The translations under genes were made by a program, and so were the position numbers. Shown piece by piece: positions 1-9,272 of a DNA stretch of 64,000 nt. How positions within the stretch are numbered: position 1 is the stretch's first letter; each line of letters begins with the position of its first letter. Under the pieces are notes generated by a model. It saw only the letters and a list, made by a program, of their open reading frames with translations. It searched no databases and was not told where the DNA came from. The stretch covers positions 2,202,645-2,266,644 of the forward strand of contig CP022114.1 in NCBI GenBank assembly GCA_002211745.1, read 5' to 3'. Origin of the DNA: Kluyvera genomosp. 3 (lineage in GTDB: Bacteria > Pseudomonadota > Gammaproteobacteria > Enterobacterales > Enterobacteriaceae).

Positions 1-339
1 ATTTTTTGCATTGCGTTACTGGTGGATGCACCAGCGTAGCGCCTTGTTTGACGCGCGTTGGGTGCGTGTGCTGCCGCATTGCGTTGACAGCACGCTGTTG
101 CTCAGCGGCGTGGCGCTAATGGTGATGACGCGCTATTACCCCTTCACTGAAGAGGGGGGTGGCTGACGGAGAAACTGTTTGGCGTTATCATTTACATCTT
201 TTTAGGGTTTGTCGCGCTTGGACGTCGTCGTCCGCGCAGCCAGCAGAGCGGGTTTGTCGCGTTTTTGCTGGCGCTGATGGTGTTGTGCATCATCGTTAAA
301 CTCGCCATCACTAAAGTTCCGCTGTTGGGTAAGGTATGA
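1..339 (+). CDS. sirB2: SirB2 family membrane protein, 5' end cut by window
   Basis: C-terminal part of the small SirB2 (YchQ) inner-membrane protein; the start lies left of the window. It is read from base 2 and contains RYWWMHQRSALFDARW followed by hydrophobic segments typical of SirB2. A run of six G near 150-157 seems to have lost one G: without correction the frame stops just after FTEEGG, and with one G restored it continues WLTEKLFGVIIYI to a TGA at 337-339. That stop overlaps the sirB1 ATG (ATGA), as expected for co-transcribed genes. The molecular function of the family is not established; the name comes from an old link to Salmonella invasion regulation. Confidence 0.85.
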
Positions 340-1143
340 AGTCACTGGCTGATTTTGAATTTAATAAAGCGCCGCTGTGCGATGGCATGATCCTTATTTC
401 CGAATTGATTCGTGATGATTTCCCGTCGCAGAAGGTGCGCGAGCAGCTTGATTGTCTGTTGGCGCTGGCGCGTGAAGAGATTAGCCCTCCTGGACGCTGA
501 CGCGTCAGATGGAGCGTTTGATCGAACTGTTTTACCACGAATGGAATTTTGGTGATTCCTCCGGCGTGTATCGTCTGTCCGACGCGCTGTGGCTCGATCA
601 GGTACTGAAGAATCGTCAGGGCAGCGCGGTGGCGCTGGGGCCATTGTATTGTGGATTGCGGCTCAGCTCGACATCCCGGTCGTGCCGGTGATTTTCCCGA
701 CCCAACTGCTGCTGCGTGCTGATGTCGACAGTGAAGAGCTATGGCTGATTAACCCGTTTAATGGCGATACCCTCGATGAGCATACGCTTGAAGTCTGGCT
801 GAAGGGGAATATCAGCCCGATGGCGGAGCTGTTTAACGAAGACCTCGATGAAGCAGATAACGCAGAGGTAGTGCGTAAACTGCTCGATACGCTGAAATCG
901 GCATTGATGGAAGAGCGGCAGATGGAGCTGGCGCTGCGCACCAGCGAAGCGCTGCTGCAGTTTAACCCGGAAGATCCGTATGAAATTCGCGACCGCGGGC
1001 TGATTTATGCCCAGCTGGAGTGCGAGCATATTGCACTGAACGATTTGAACTATTTCGTTGAACAATGTCCGGAAGACCCGATCAGCGAAATGATTCGTGC
1101 GCAGATTAATACCATCTCGCACAAACAAATAACTCTTCACTAA
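336..1143 (+). CDS. sirB1: SirB1 (YchA) transglutaminase-like/TPR protein, two frame breaks
   Basis: Cytoplasmic SirB1/YchA protein with an N-terminal transglutaminase-like fold and a C-terminal TPR-like part (LALRTSEALLQFNPEDPYEIRDRG, split here: residues about 205-230). It starts at the ATG overlapping the sirB2 stop. Two one-base losses break the frame, one in the C run near 487-490 and one in the G run near 637-640. With both restored the protein is 269 aa, the exact E. coli length. Its exact activity is unknown. It lies directly upstream of kdsA, as in other enterobacteria. Confidence 0.9.
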
Positions 1144-1182
1144 ACGGTAATAACCTCGGTTATAATCGCGGAAATACCCTAA

Positions 1183-2049
<867 letters not shown>

Positions 2050-2066
2050 GTTCTGTTACTGCATTG

Positions 2067-2101
2067 AAAAGCCGGGCCGTTTATCGCGGTCCGGCTTTTT
2101 T
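2067..2101 (+). terminator. rho-independent terminator after kdsA
   Basis: AAAGCCGG.CCG pairs with CGG.CCGGCTTT around a short TTTATCG loop and is followed by a T tract. It lies 18 bases after the kdsA stop. Confidence 0.85.
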
Positions 2102-2189
2102 ATGGCCGCAAAAAAGGCCGCAGGCTGTTACCCCTGCGGCCCATTTCGGGCGCACGTTGCCATTACGGCAGCCTGACGCCCTCAGTGCG

Positions 2190-2297
2190 TTACTTCCTGT
2201 TACGCCACCAGCTCACTACCGCTGCGGTGATGATTCCCGCAATGACAGGAGCGGCAAGATCGTGCCAGAAAGCGACGCCAAACTGCGCGAGCGTCAT
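2190..2297 (-). CDS. Ldr-type small toxic membrane peptide (type I toxin)
   Basis: A 35-aa peptide starting MTLAQFGVAFWHDLAAP and ending VVSWWRNRK. This is the LdrA-D toxin pattern: a short polar N-terminus, FWHDLAAP, one hydrophobic helix (about residues 13-27), then WWRNRK. Known Ldr peptides insert in the inner membrane and are toxic when overproduced. A longer open frame reaches back to 2453, but the family length and the match fix the start at 2297. The position between kdsA and chaA is the same as the ldrABC cluster of E. coli, here with one copy only. Expression is expected to be held down by the antisense Rdl RNA at 2347-2411. It cannot be assigned to LdrA, B, C or D. Confidence 0.9.
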   Translation of the reverse strand: MTLAQFGVAFWHDLAAPVIAGIITAAVVSWWRNRK

Positions 2298-2346
2298 ATA
2301 GCCGCCTCTATTGTAATGACAACGGTTCGCGGCTATTCTTGAAGGG

Positions 2347-2411
2347 TCAGGTTTCAAGATAGCCCCCGTTCTGTTGTCAGGTTTACGCCTCTCAACGTGC
2401 GGGGTTTTTCT
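2347..2411 (+). ncRNA. Rdl-like antisense RNA of the Ldr toxin
   Basis: Plus-strand segment with the recognisable Rdl sequence: CAAGATAGCCCCCGTTCTGT followed by CTCTCAACGTGCGGGG and a T tract, which forms a GCCCCCGTT/AACGTGCGGGG terminator-like stem. It is opposite the untranslated leader of the ldr mRNA, where Rdl antitoxin RNAs act by base pairing and blocking translation. Exact 5' and 3' ends are inferred from the E. coli RNA length of about 65 nt. Confidence 0.75.
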
Positions 2412-2605
2412 ATCCAGCAACCTATGCCGCCAGGGATCAAGCCCCCGCAACATTGCGCCTCACCGGAGAAGATCCGGCTTAGCGCAGATTCTACGTGTAC
2501 ATCCTGGACCACTTCACTTAGCGAACGCGCGCGATGCGTGAGGCGTTCCAGCTTTTCTGCGCGCGTTGCATTCTATTAGCCGTATACTCGCGTCGGCTCG
2601 CAATA

Positions 2606-3705
2606 TCAGGCAAATATCGTCATCAGATAGGCGGCAAACAGTGCCAGGTGCGCCGCGCCGTTCAGTACGTTAGTGCGTCCGGTGGAGAACGAGATGTGGC
2701 ACAGAATTAACGACGCGACCATCACGATCATCTCCGGCATTCCCAGACCAAACATCAGGTCGTTGCCGGTCATAAAGGCGATCAGCGTGACGACCGGTAC
2801 CGTCAGGGAGATGGTTGCCAATACTGAACCAAAGAACAGATTCATGGCGCGCTGAACCTGGTTGTTCAACACCGCCTTCAGTGCGCCCAGCCCTTCCGGC
2901 GAGAGAATCAGCAGCGCCACCAGGAAGCCGGTAAAGGCCACTGGCGCGTTCATGCTGGTCAGCAGCGTCTCCAGCGGATTAGCATTCATTTTGGTAACTG
3001 CAATCACCGCCACCAGATGGACAACCAGCCAGATCGCGTGCCACATGCTGCTGTGCGCCGAAGGCTTACCGTGGTGCGGGTCATCATCATCGCTGTCATC
3101 TTCGTGCTCGTAGACAAACAGGCTCTGGTGGGTTTTGGTTTGAATTAACAAGAATACGCCATACATCGCGGCGGAGATCAGCGCTACCAGCAGCGATTGG
3201 CCGATCGTGAAATTGGCGCCCGGCAGTGAGGTCGGGAATACCAGCACAATAATGGCCAGCGGAAACAGCGCAATTAAATACTGTTTAATACCGAAAAGAT
3301 TCATATATTGCGTGGCAAATTTACGTCCGCCAAGCAATAACGAGAAACCGACCAGGCCACCGGTAACAATCATGATAATGGAATAGAGCGTATCGCGCAT
3401 AAGCGTTGGCGCGGCGTCGCCGGTGGCCATCAGTGCGGATATCAGGCTGACTTCCAGAATAACAACGGAAAGGCTTAAAATCAGAGAGCCATAGGGCTCA
3501 CCAAGACGGTGGGCTAACACGTCCGCGTGGCGGACTACGCTAAATGCGCTGCTAAGAATGCCGACCAGCGCTAAGGCATTGATGGCAATAACCACTGGCA
3601 ATGACTGACTGCTTCCCAGAAGAACAGGATTGCCAGCGCCACCACCGGGAAAATGAGCGACGTCTCCTTGTGGCGAGTTTTCACCGCCTCATGTGCGTGA
3701 GTCAT
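2606..3705 (-). CDS. chaA: Sodium-potassium/proton antiporter ChaA, one frame break
   Basis: Inner-membrane cation/proton antiporter of the CaCA superfamily that exports Na+, K+ and Ca2+ at alkaline pH. The protein has many hydrophobic segments, an acidic loop (EHEDDSDDDDPHHGK, about residues 214-228) and the conserved LSPEGLGALKA segment near residue 270. The ATG at 3705 is preceded by GGAG and gives the E. coli-like MTHAHEAVKTRHKETSLIFP start. One G is missing near 3592-3594 (GGG where GGGG is needed in FFWGSSQS); with it the protein is 366 aa, exactly the E. coli length. It points towards the Ldr locus and away from chaC. Confidence 0.93.
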
Positions 3706-4068
3706 GTGTTTCTCCATGTATGCAGGTATTTATAATTATAGAAAAAATCAGTGACGTAAATTAACAAATTTTTCGACCTGGAATGCGATCTTTTACTAAA
3801 GTTTACCTGTGAGGCCATTTTTCATTAAAGATGGCTATAATATAAATTATTGGTCAAATATCTATTAAATAACAGCATATTGATTCACGGATTTCCCTAT
3901 TTTTACCATCGGCGAAATCCTCGTAATAGCCCGAACGCCCGGGAGACAAATTGCATCCCGGGTCATAAAGCTGGATAATATTTCGTCAACGACAGCTCCG
4001 GAGGTCGCCATTCGTTCCCTTGAGGGCGCATGTGTTGCAGGGAAGAGAAGTGGTGGTGGAGGTTTAAA
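3706..4068 (+). other. chaA-chaC intergenic region without chaB
   Basis: In E. coli the small gene chaB lies between chaA and chaC. No chaB-like frame is seen here. The left 200 bases are AT-rich and probably hold the divergent promoters. A perfect hairpin, CCCGGGA with TCCCGGG and an 11-base loop, lies at about 3939-3963. The last bases carry the chaC ribosome-binding site (GGAGG). Confidence 0.6.
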
Positions 4069-4747
4069 GTGTTAACGCGTGATTTCTTGATGAAGGCGGA
4101 TTGTACAACGGCGTTTGGCGCAATAGAGGAATCGCTGCTCTGGTCCGCTGAACAGCGTGCGGCATCGCTGGCGGCGACGCTGGCCTGTCGTCCGGATAAT
4201 GGTCCGGTCTGGATTTTTGGCTACGGTTCGCTGATGTGGAACCCGGCCCTCAACTACAGCGAGTCGGTCACCGGCACCCTCATCGGCTGGCATCGGGCGT
4301 TTTGTTTGCGGCTGACAGCGGGGCGCGGAAGCGCCTGCCAGCCGGGCGGATGCTGGCGTTGAAAGAGGGCGGACGTACCACCGGCGTGGCCTATCGTCTG
4401 CCGGATGACGAAATTGAAAATGAGCTGTCGCTGCTGTGGAAGCGCGAGATGATTACCGGTTGCTACCTGCCGACCTGGTGTCGGTTGAGCCTTGACGATG
4501 GGCGTACGGTGAATGCGCTGGTGTTTATTATGGATCCCGTCACCCGCTGTATGAGTCTGACACCAGCGTTCAGGTGATTGCACCGCTGATTGCCCGTGCC
4601 AGTGGCCCGTTAGGGACCAACGCGCAGTATCTGTTCTCGCTGGAGCAGGAGCTGCAAAAGCTGGGCATGCCGGATGATGGTTTAGATGAGTTGATTAATA
4701 AAGTGCGTGTCCTGGTCAGTGGCGTGAACCCGCCGGGGCTGGCATAA
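4069..4747 (+). CDS. chaC: Glutathione-specific gamma-glutamylcyclotransferase ChaC, two frame breaks
   Basis: ChaC-family enzyme that cleaves glutathione to 5-oxoproline and Cys-Gly in the cytoplasm. The N-terminal VWIFGYGSLMWNP (about residue 47) is the family substrate-binding loop; GRTTGVAYRLP and WKREMITGCYLPTW follow. The GTG start at 4069 (MLTRDFLMKADC) is chosen for its GGAGG site and alignment with E. coli MITRDFLMNADC. Bases are missing in CCGGG(G)CGG near 4346 and in ATCCC(C)GTC near 4535. Restored length is 226 aa. The C-terminus (NKVRVLVSGVNPPGLA) is shorter and different from E. coli. Confidence 0.9.
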
Positions 4748-4762
4748 GCGCGAAAAGCGAAA

Positions 4763-4786
4763 CCCCGGAAGTGCGTGCTTCCGGGG
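4763..4786 (+). terminator. hairpin between chaC and the convergent DUF1883 gene
   Basis: Perfect 9-bp stem CCCCGGAAG/CTTCCGGGG with a 6-base loop, between two convergent genes. It lacks a long T tract, so the terminator role is inferred from position. Confidence 0.5.
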
Positions 4787-4792
4787 ACATTA

Positions 4793-5032
4793 TCAGGCTG
4801 CGACGTAGCTGATAGAGTGCTCAAGCGACTGGCTGTGGCTATCAATCAGTACATTCCAGGTGCCGCTATAGGGCACAGTGAGATACGCCTTTTCTTCGTT
4901 TTGTACGCTCAGAATATCGGCGCCATGATTGCTGGCGCTCTTTTGGGTGCTCATTAAATGAATGTGGCAACGCTCAGAGCAACGCACCACCACCGTATCC
5001 CCGCCAAATAATGTCAAACTTGCCTTTACCAT
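4793..5032 (-). CDS. DUF1883 domain protein
   Basis: Small protein of about 79 aa. Its plan matches DUF1883: a beta-rich start (VKASLTLFGGDTVVVRCSER), a middle that refers to one residue block (HIHLMSTQKSAS), then a conserved end of the type YLTVPYSGTWNVLIDS. No signal peptide or membrane segment is visible. Function is unknown for the family. TTG, GTG and ATG codons lie at 5038, 5035 and 5032; the ATG is preferred, though the nearest purine-rich site (GGGG) suits the GTG slightly better. It is convergent with chaC and has no E. coli K-12 counterpart at this position that I recognise. Confidence 0.75.
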   Translation of the reverse strand: MVKASLTLFGGDTVVVRCSERCHIHLMSTQKSASNHGADILSVQNEEKAYLTVPYSGTWNVLIDSHSQSLEHSISYVAA

Positions 5033-5283
5033 CACCAAAATACCCCGCTGCCATGAGTCAACGCGTTCCCTGCGACCAAATCCTGCCTGTGATGTTGTTC
5101 ACAATTCACTCATCGCATAACACCAAACACCGCGTGCCTTGATGCTGATTTTGATCAAAAAATGCCGTAACGCTTCAACAAAAATGACAAAATTCCTGAA
5201 TCCTTTCAGCCTTCGTGACATTCATAGGCAAAATGTGGCAGAGGTAACACAATATCCTCCCAAAGCGGATAAAGGCGGCAAAA

Positions 5284-5637
5284 TCAGAAGGTCAATACTT
5301 TATCTGCGGCCAGCGTCCACTGTGCCAGCTCAACCAGGGTGCCAATCTCCACGCCGTCGATCAGCGGCAGGGTGGTCATGCCGCGCCCGTCGGTGCAGGT
5401 TTTACACAGCTTCACCGGTACGCCCTGGGCGGTGAGGATCTCCAGCATCTGCTGAATGTTATAGCCTTCGGCGGGTTTTTGCCCGCGCAGGCCGGCGGTG
5501 ACGGCATCGGACATTAAAAACAGCTGCAGATGAAGGTCGCCCTGCTGCTCGCGCAGCGCGATGGCAAGACGCAGGCTGTTAAACAGAGACTCGCTGCCAT
5601 AGGCAGCCCCGTTGGCGATAATGACGATACGTTGCAT
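5284..5637 (-). CDS. ychN: DsrE/F-like protein YchN
   Basis: Cytoplasmic YchN, a 117-aa DsrE/DsrF-like sulfur-relay fold protein (hexameric in E. coli). The frame is intact and runs from MQRIVIIANGAAYGSESLFN to LAADKVLTF, very like E. coli. The conserved cysteine region LCKTCTDGRG lies near residues 77-86. The ATG at 5637 follows an AGGAG-type site. It is divergent from nasR. The biological role is unproven. Confidence 0.95.
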   Translation of the reverse strand: MQRIVIIANGAAYGSESLFNSLRLAIALREQQGDLHLQLFLMSDAVTAGLRGQKPAEGYNIQQMLEILTAQGVPVKLCKTCTDGRGMTTLPLIDGVEIGTLVELAQWTLAADKVLTF

Positions 5638-5707
5638 CTGAACTCCTTAATTAAGGCACGGTTTTTGCTTAAAGAAGATATAGGTAAATCCTCTACCGGG
5701 AGTGCGT

Positions 5708-6922
5708 ATGATAAACCGTAAAGATGATACACCCGGCGCTATCGAGTGGTTCCGTTATGCGCGCCAGGTGCAGAAAGAACAGCTTCGGCAGCTGGCGCAG
5801 CAGGGCAACTGGTCAGCCAGTTAAGCCACGTGGTGCACATGTTACAGTGCGAACGAGGGGCATCCAACATCTGGTTATGCTCGCAGGGGCGATTATATGG
5901 CGCAGAGCGCCGCGCCAGCGCCGCGCTGGTCGATGAACAAATTCGTCCGCTGCTGCTGAGTTTGTCGCCGCGCCATCTTCCTCCGCCAGCGGACTCTGCC
6001 AGCGCATCGCCCGTGCGGTGTGGTCGCTTGAGCAACTGCCCGCGTTGCGCGACAACGTCGCCGGACAGCAGATAGCCGCCGAAACGGCTACCTGCCAGTT
6101 CAGCCGTACCATTCGCCATCTGCTCAATATCATCCCGCAGCTTAACGACAGTATCGATGACCCGACGCTCGCCGGGCGGCTGGTGGCACTGTACAGCTTT
6201 ATGCAGGGGAAAGAGTTGGTCGGGCAGGAACGCGCGTTGGGCGCGCAGGGGTTTGCCCAGGGCAGCTTCAGCCAGGAGCTACGTCAGCGGCTGGTTGACC
6301 GTATCGACGGCCAGCAGCCCTGTTTTGACAGCTTCTTATCGCTGGCGACCAGCCCGCTGAAAATGCTGTTCTATACCGAATGCCAGGCGGGGATCGCCAT
6401 TGAGCAGCTCAGGCGCATTGCCTGTACTCGCCAGCCCGGTGAAGACGGCGGCGAGACGGCGCTGCGCTGGTTCCAGCTGCAGACCCAGCGGCTGGAGCAG
6501 ATGCGTGGGCTGGAAGAGTTGCTGATTGGCGAGCTAATGACCGTGGTGGACGGGTTGCTCGACGATGAGGGGAACCGGACGCGCCGGACCCGCAGCATGA
6601 TGACCCGGTCAGCGACAGCCTGCTGCTGCACCTCGACAGACAGCTTTTGCCGCTGGTGCGCCAGCAGGCCCGCGAGCTGGAGCAGCTTTCCGGGCAGTTG
6701 GCGTCGCTGAAAGATACGCTCGAGGAGCGGCAGCTGATTGATAAAGCCAAAAGCGTGCTGATGACCCATCGCCAGATGAATGAGGAACAGGCCTGGCACT
6801 GTCTGCGCAAAATGGCGATGGAAAAGAACCAGCGCATGGTGGAAATTGCCCGCGCGCTGCTGGCGGTGAAAGCGCTGTGGCAGCACGATGCGCCGACTTC
6901 GTTGCACAATGAACGGGCATGA
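5708..6922 (+). CDS. nasR: Nitrate- and nitrite-responsive antiterminator NasR, three frame breaks
   Basis: RNA-binding antiterminator of the nas operon. The N-terminal NIT domain senses nitrate and nitrite; the C-terminal ANTAR domain (about residues 340-395, KDTLEERQLIDKAKSVLM through EEQAWHCLRKMAM) binds the leader RNA. The start is ATG 5708 (MINRKDDTPGAIEWFRYARQ). Missing bases are placed near 5811 (GGG needed before CAACTGGTC), near 5971 (CCC) and near 6578 (AACCCGG); they reconnect LAQQGQLVSQLSHVVHML, SLSPRPSSSASG and EGNPDAPDPQHDDPV. Restored length is about 405 aa. It is encoded directly upstream of nasF and in the same direction, with its own promoter presumed upstream. Confidence 0.93.
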
Positions 6923-6923
6923 A

Positions 6924-6940
6924 TGCTATTCATCGGTGCA
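6924..6940 (+). promoter_or_regulatory. possible NtrC-binding site upstream of nasF
   Basis: TGCTATTCATCGGTGCA resembles the NtrC site (TGCAC-type half, 5-base gap, GGTGCA); the right half is perfect, the left matches only TGC. It sits about 85 bases before the expected transcription start, a usual place for an enhancer of a sigma-54 promoter. Confidence 0.45.
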
Positions 6941-6991
6941 AAAAATGTGATGCAGATAGCTTTTTCCCGCGCTAACACGGTGCTAACAACC

Positions 6992-7007
6992 TGGCATTCG
7001 AATTGCA
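6992..7007 (+). promoter_or_regulatory. sigma-54 promoter of nasFEDCBA
   Basis: TGGCATTCGAATTGCA has the GG and GC of the -24/-12 elements separated by exactly 10 bases. It lies between nasR and the antitermination leader. Nitrogen (Ntr) control of the nas operon is known in K. oxytoca and fits. Confidence 0.8.
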
Positions 7008-7034
7008 TTAGTTAAATCAAGAGCACACAGAGTC

Positions 7035-7063
7035 GGTGACGGGCCAACGGCGGTTCGGGCACC
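7035..7063 (+). promoter_or_regulatory. nasF leader hairpin 1:2, probable NasR target
   Basis: First stem-loop of the leader: GGTG at 7035 pairs with CACC at 7060, enclosing a GC-rich arm. In K. oxytoca the 1:2 hairpin is the structure NasR needs for antitermination. The base pairing inside the loop was not computed. Confidence 0.6.
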
Positions 7064-7075
7064 ACGAGGATAAAG

Positions 7076-7116
7076 GCGTCCTGCAATGCGTAAGCATTGC
7101 CGGGCGCTTTTTTTTT
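7076..7116 (+). terminator. factor-controlled leader terminator (3:4) before nasF
   Basis: GCGTCCTGCAATGC and GCATTGCCGGGCGC form a long stem around GTAA, followed by nine T residues. It lies 16 bases before the nasF start codon, so without antitermination by NasR the operon is not transcribed. Confidence 0.9.
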
Positions 7117-7132
7117 GCATTCGGGAGCGAGT

Positions 7133-8389
7133 ATGGGCGAGACGTTTTCATTATCACGGCGACGGTTTCTTCAGGCGGGCGCAGCGCTGGGCGGCGCGAT
7201 GCTGCTGCCTGGCGTGATGTCTTCGGCGCGGGCCGCCGGATCCGATAAGCCGGAGCTGCAAACGGTCAAGGTAGGGTTTATCCCGCTGACTGACTGTGCT
7301 CCGCTGGCGATCGCGTCGTTAAAAGGGTTCGATAAAAAATACGGCATTACGCTGGTTCCCAGTAAAGAAGCGAGCTGGGCCGCGGTGCGCGACAAGCTGG
7401 TTAACGGCGAGCTGGATGCCGCGCATGTCCTGTACGGCCTGTTATATGGGCTGGAGCTGGGCGTCGCGGGTAAGCCGCAGGCGATGGCCAACCTGATGAC
7501 CTTGAACCGCAACGGGCAGGGGATCACGCTGTCGGCGGATCTCCAGGAACAGGGCGTCACCGAATTGCCCGCGCTGAAAAAGCTTATCGGCAACAGCGCG
7601 CCGGGCAGCTACACCTTCGCCCATACCTTTCCCACCGGCACTCACGCCATGTGGCTCTACTACTGGCTTGCCAGCGGCGGCATCAACCCATTCGACGATG
7701 TGCGCACCGTGGTCGTGCCGCCGCCGCAGATGGTCATGAACATGCGTATCGGCAATATGGTCGGCTTTTGCGTCGGCGAGCCGTGGAACGCGCGCGCCAT
7801 CAACGATCGTATCGGCTTTACCGCCGCCACCAGCCAGGACATCTGGCCGGAGCATCCGGAAAAAGTGCTGGGCACGCGGCGTGAGTGGGTAGAGCGCTAT
7901 CCGCATACCAGCCGGGCGCTGGTGGCGGCGCTGATTGAGGCCGCGCGCTGGATTGACGCCTCTGATGAAAACAAACGGGAAACCGCCAGAATCCTCGCCC
8001 AGCGCGGCTGGCTGAATACCAAAGAGCAATATCTTACCGGCCGCATGCTCGGCCAATACGACAACGGCATCGGTCGCCGCTGGCAGGATGCCCATCCGAT
8101 TCGCTTTTTCGACCAGGGGGAAGCCAGCTTCCCGTGGCTGTCTGACGGCATGTGGTTCCTGACCCAGTTCCGTCGCTGGGGGCTGCTGAAAAGCGACCCG
8201 GATTATGTCGCCGTCGCCCAACGCATCAACCGTATTGACGTCTGGAAAGAGGCCGCGCAGGCGGTGGGCGGGATTGCCGCACCGACGCAAACCCTGCGCA
8301 GCAGCACATTGATGGACGGTTCGGTCTGGACCGGGGCTGACCCGGCCGGATACGCCCGCAGTTTCGCCATTCAACGCCTGGGAGCATGA
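7133..8389 (+). CDS. nasF: Nitrate ABC transporter periplasmic binding protein NasF
   Basis: Nitrate/nitrite-binding protein of the NrtA type. The frame is intact, 418 aa. The N-terminus is a Tat signal (SRRRFLQAGAALGGAML, residues about 7-24, cut after SSARA), so it is exported folded. KVGFIPLTDCAPLAIA and GFCVGEPWNARAI are conserved NrtA/CmpA ligand-binding segments. The ATG at 7133 follows GGGAGCGAG. Its TGA lies one base before the nasE ATG, as in an operon. Confidence 0.95.
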   Translation: MGETFSLSRRRFLQAGAALGGAMLLPGVMSSARAAGSDKPELQTVKVGFIPLTDCAPLAIASLKGFDKKYGITLVPSKEASWAAVRDKLVNGELDAAHVLYGLLYGLELGVAGKPQAMANLMTLNRNGQGITLSADLQEQGVTELPALKKLIGNSAPGSYTFAHTFPTGTHAMWLYYWLASGGINPFDDVRTVVVPPPQMVMNMRIGNMVGFCVGEPWNARAINDRIGFTAATSQDIWPEHPEKVLGTRREWVERYPHTSRALVAALIEAARWIDASDENKRETARILAQRGWLNTKEQYLTGRMLGQYDNGIGRRWQDAHPIRFFDQGEASFPWLSDGMWFLTQFRRWGLLKSDPDYVAVAQRINRIDVWKEAAQAVGGIAAPTQTLRSSTLMDGSVWTGADPAGYARSFAIQRLGA

Positions 8390-8390
8390 G

Positions 8391-9262
8391 ATGAACACCA
8401 AAACCAAAACAGTCGAAGCGCCTGCGCCCGCAGGTGAAGTGATTACTCTGCCGCCGTTGCAGGTTCGCCGTCAGGCGCCGGCGTGGGGGCGTAGGATCCG
8501 CCATCTTGCTGAGCGTGCGATTCCGGCGCTGCTGGGTTTAGGCCTGCTGGTGTTGGTCTGGCAGCTGGCAGCGATCAACAGCAAAGGCTTCCCTACGCCG
8601 CTTAGCACGCTGGATTCGGCGCTGACGCTGTTTGCCGACCCGTTCTATAACAACGGTCCCAATGACGTGGGCGTCGGCTGGAACGTCCTGGCATCGTTGC
8701 AGCGCGTGGCGGTGGGCTTTGGCCTGGCGGCGCTGGCGGGTATCCGCTGGGCTTTCTGATTGGCCGTTTCACCTTCTTTTCGCGCATGTTTACGCCGCTG
8801 ATTGCGCTGCTGCGCCCGGTCAGCCCGCTGGCGTGGCTGCCGATTGGCCTGCTGCTGTTTCAGAAGGCGGAACCGGCGTCCAGCTGGACCATTTTTATCT
8901 GCTCCATCTGGCCGATGGTGATTAACACCGCTGAAGGGTGCGAAGGATCCCACAGGACTACCTCAACGTGGCGCGCGTATTGCAGCTTTCAGAGTGGACG
9001 GTGATGCGCAAAATCCTCTTCCGGCGGTGCTGCCATCGGTGCTTACCGGCGTGCGCTTATCGATTGGTATTGCGTGGCTGGTGATCGTGGCGGCAGAAAT
9101 GCTGACCGGTGGGCTGGGTATTGGCTTTTGGATCTGGAACGAGTGGAACAACCTCAACGTCGAAAACATCCTCATCGCCATCGTCATTATCGGCGTGGTG
9201 GGCTGCTGCTGGAGCAAGGGCTGATGCTCATTGCGCGTCGTTTTAGCTGGCAAGAAAAGTAA
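8391..9262 (+). CDS. nasE: Nitrate ABC transporter permease NasE, four frame breaks
   Basis: Inner-membrane permease of the NrtB/SsuC family with about six membrane segments. The inner-membrane EAA-type loop is recognisable as EGVRRIPQDYLNVARVLQ. Four bases are missing: ATCC(C)GCTG near 8743, GAAGGG(G)TGCG near 8937, TTCC(C)GGCGG near 9020 and GTGGG(G)CTG near 9202. With these the reading is continuous from MNTKTKTVEAP to ARRFSWQEK, 291 aa. It works with NasF and the NasD ATPase. Confidence 0.9.
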
Positions 9263-9272
9263 GGAGAACACC

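Noticed and set aside
3939-3963. CCCGGGA inverted repeat as an insertion-sequence end
   Set aside because: No transposase, no target-site duplication and no second copy in the window.
7035-7116. CRISPR or repeat element in the nasF leader
   Set aside because: The repeats are the two arms of transcription-control hairpins.
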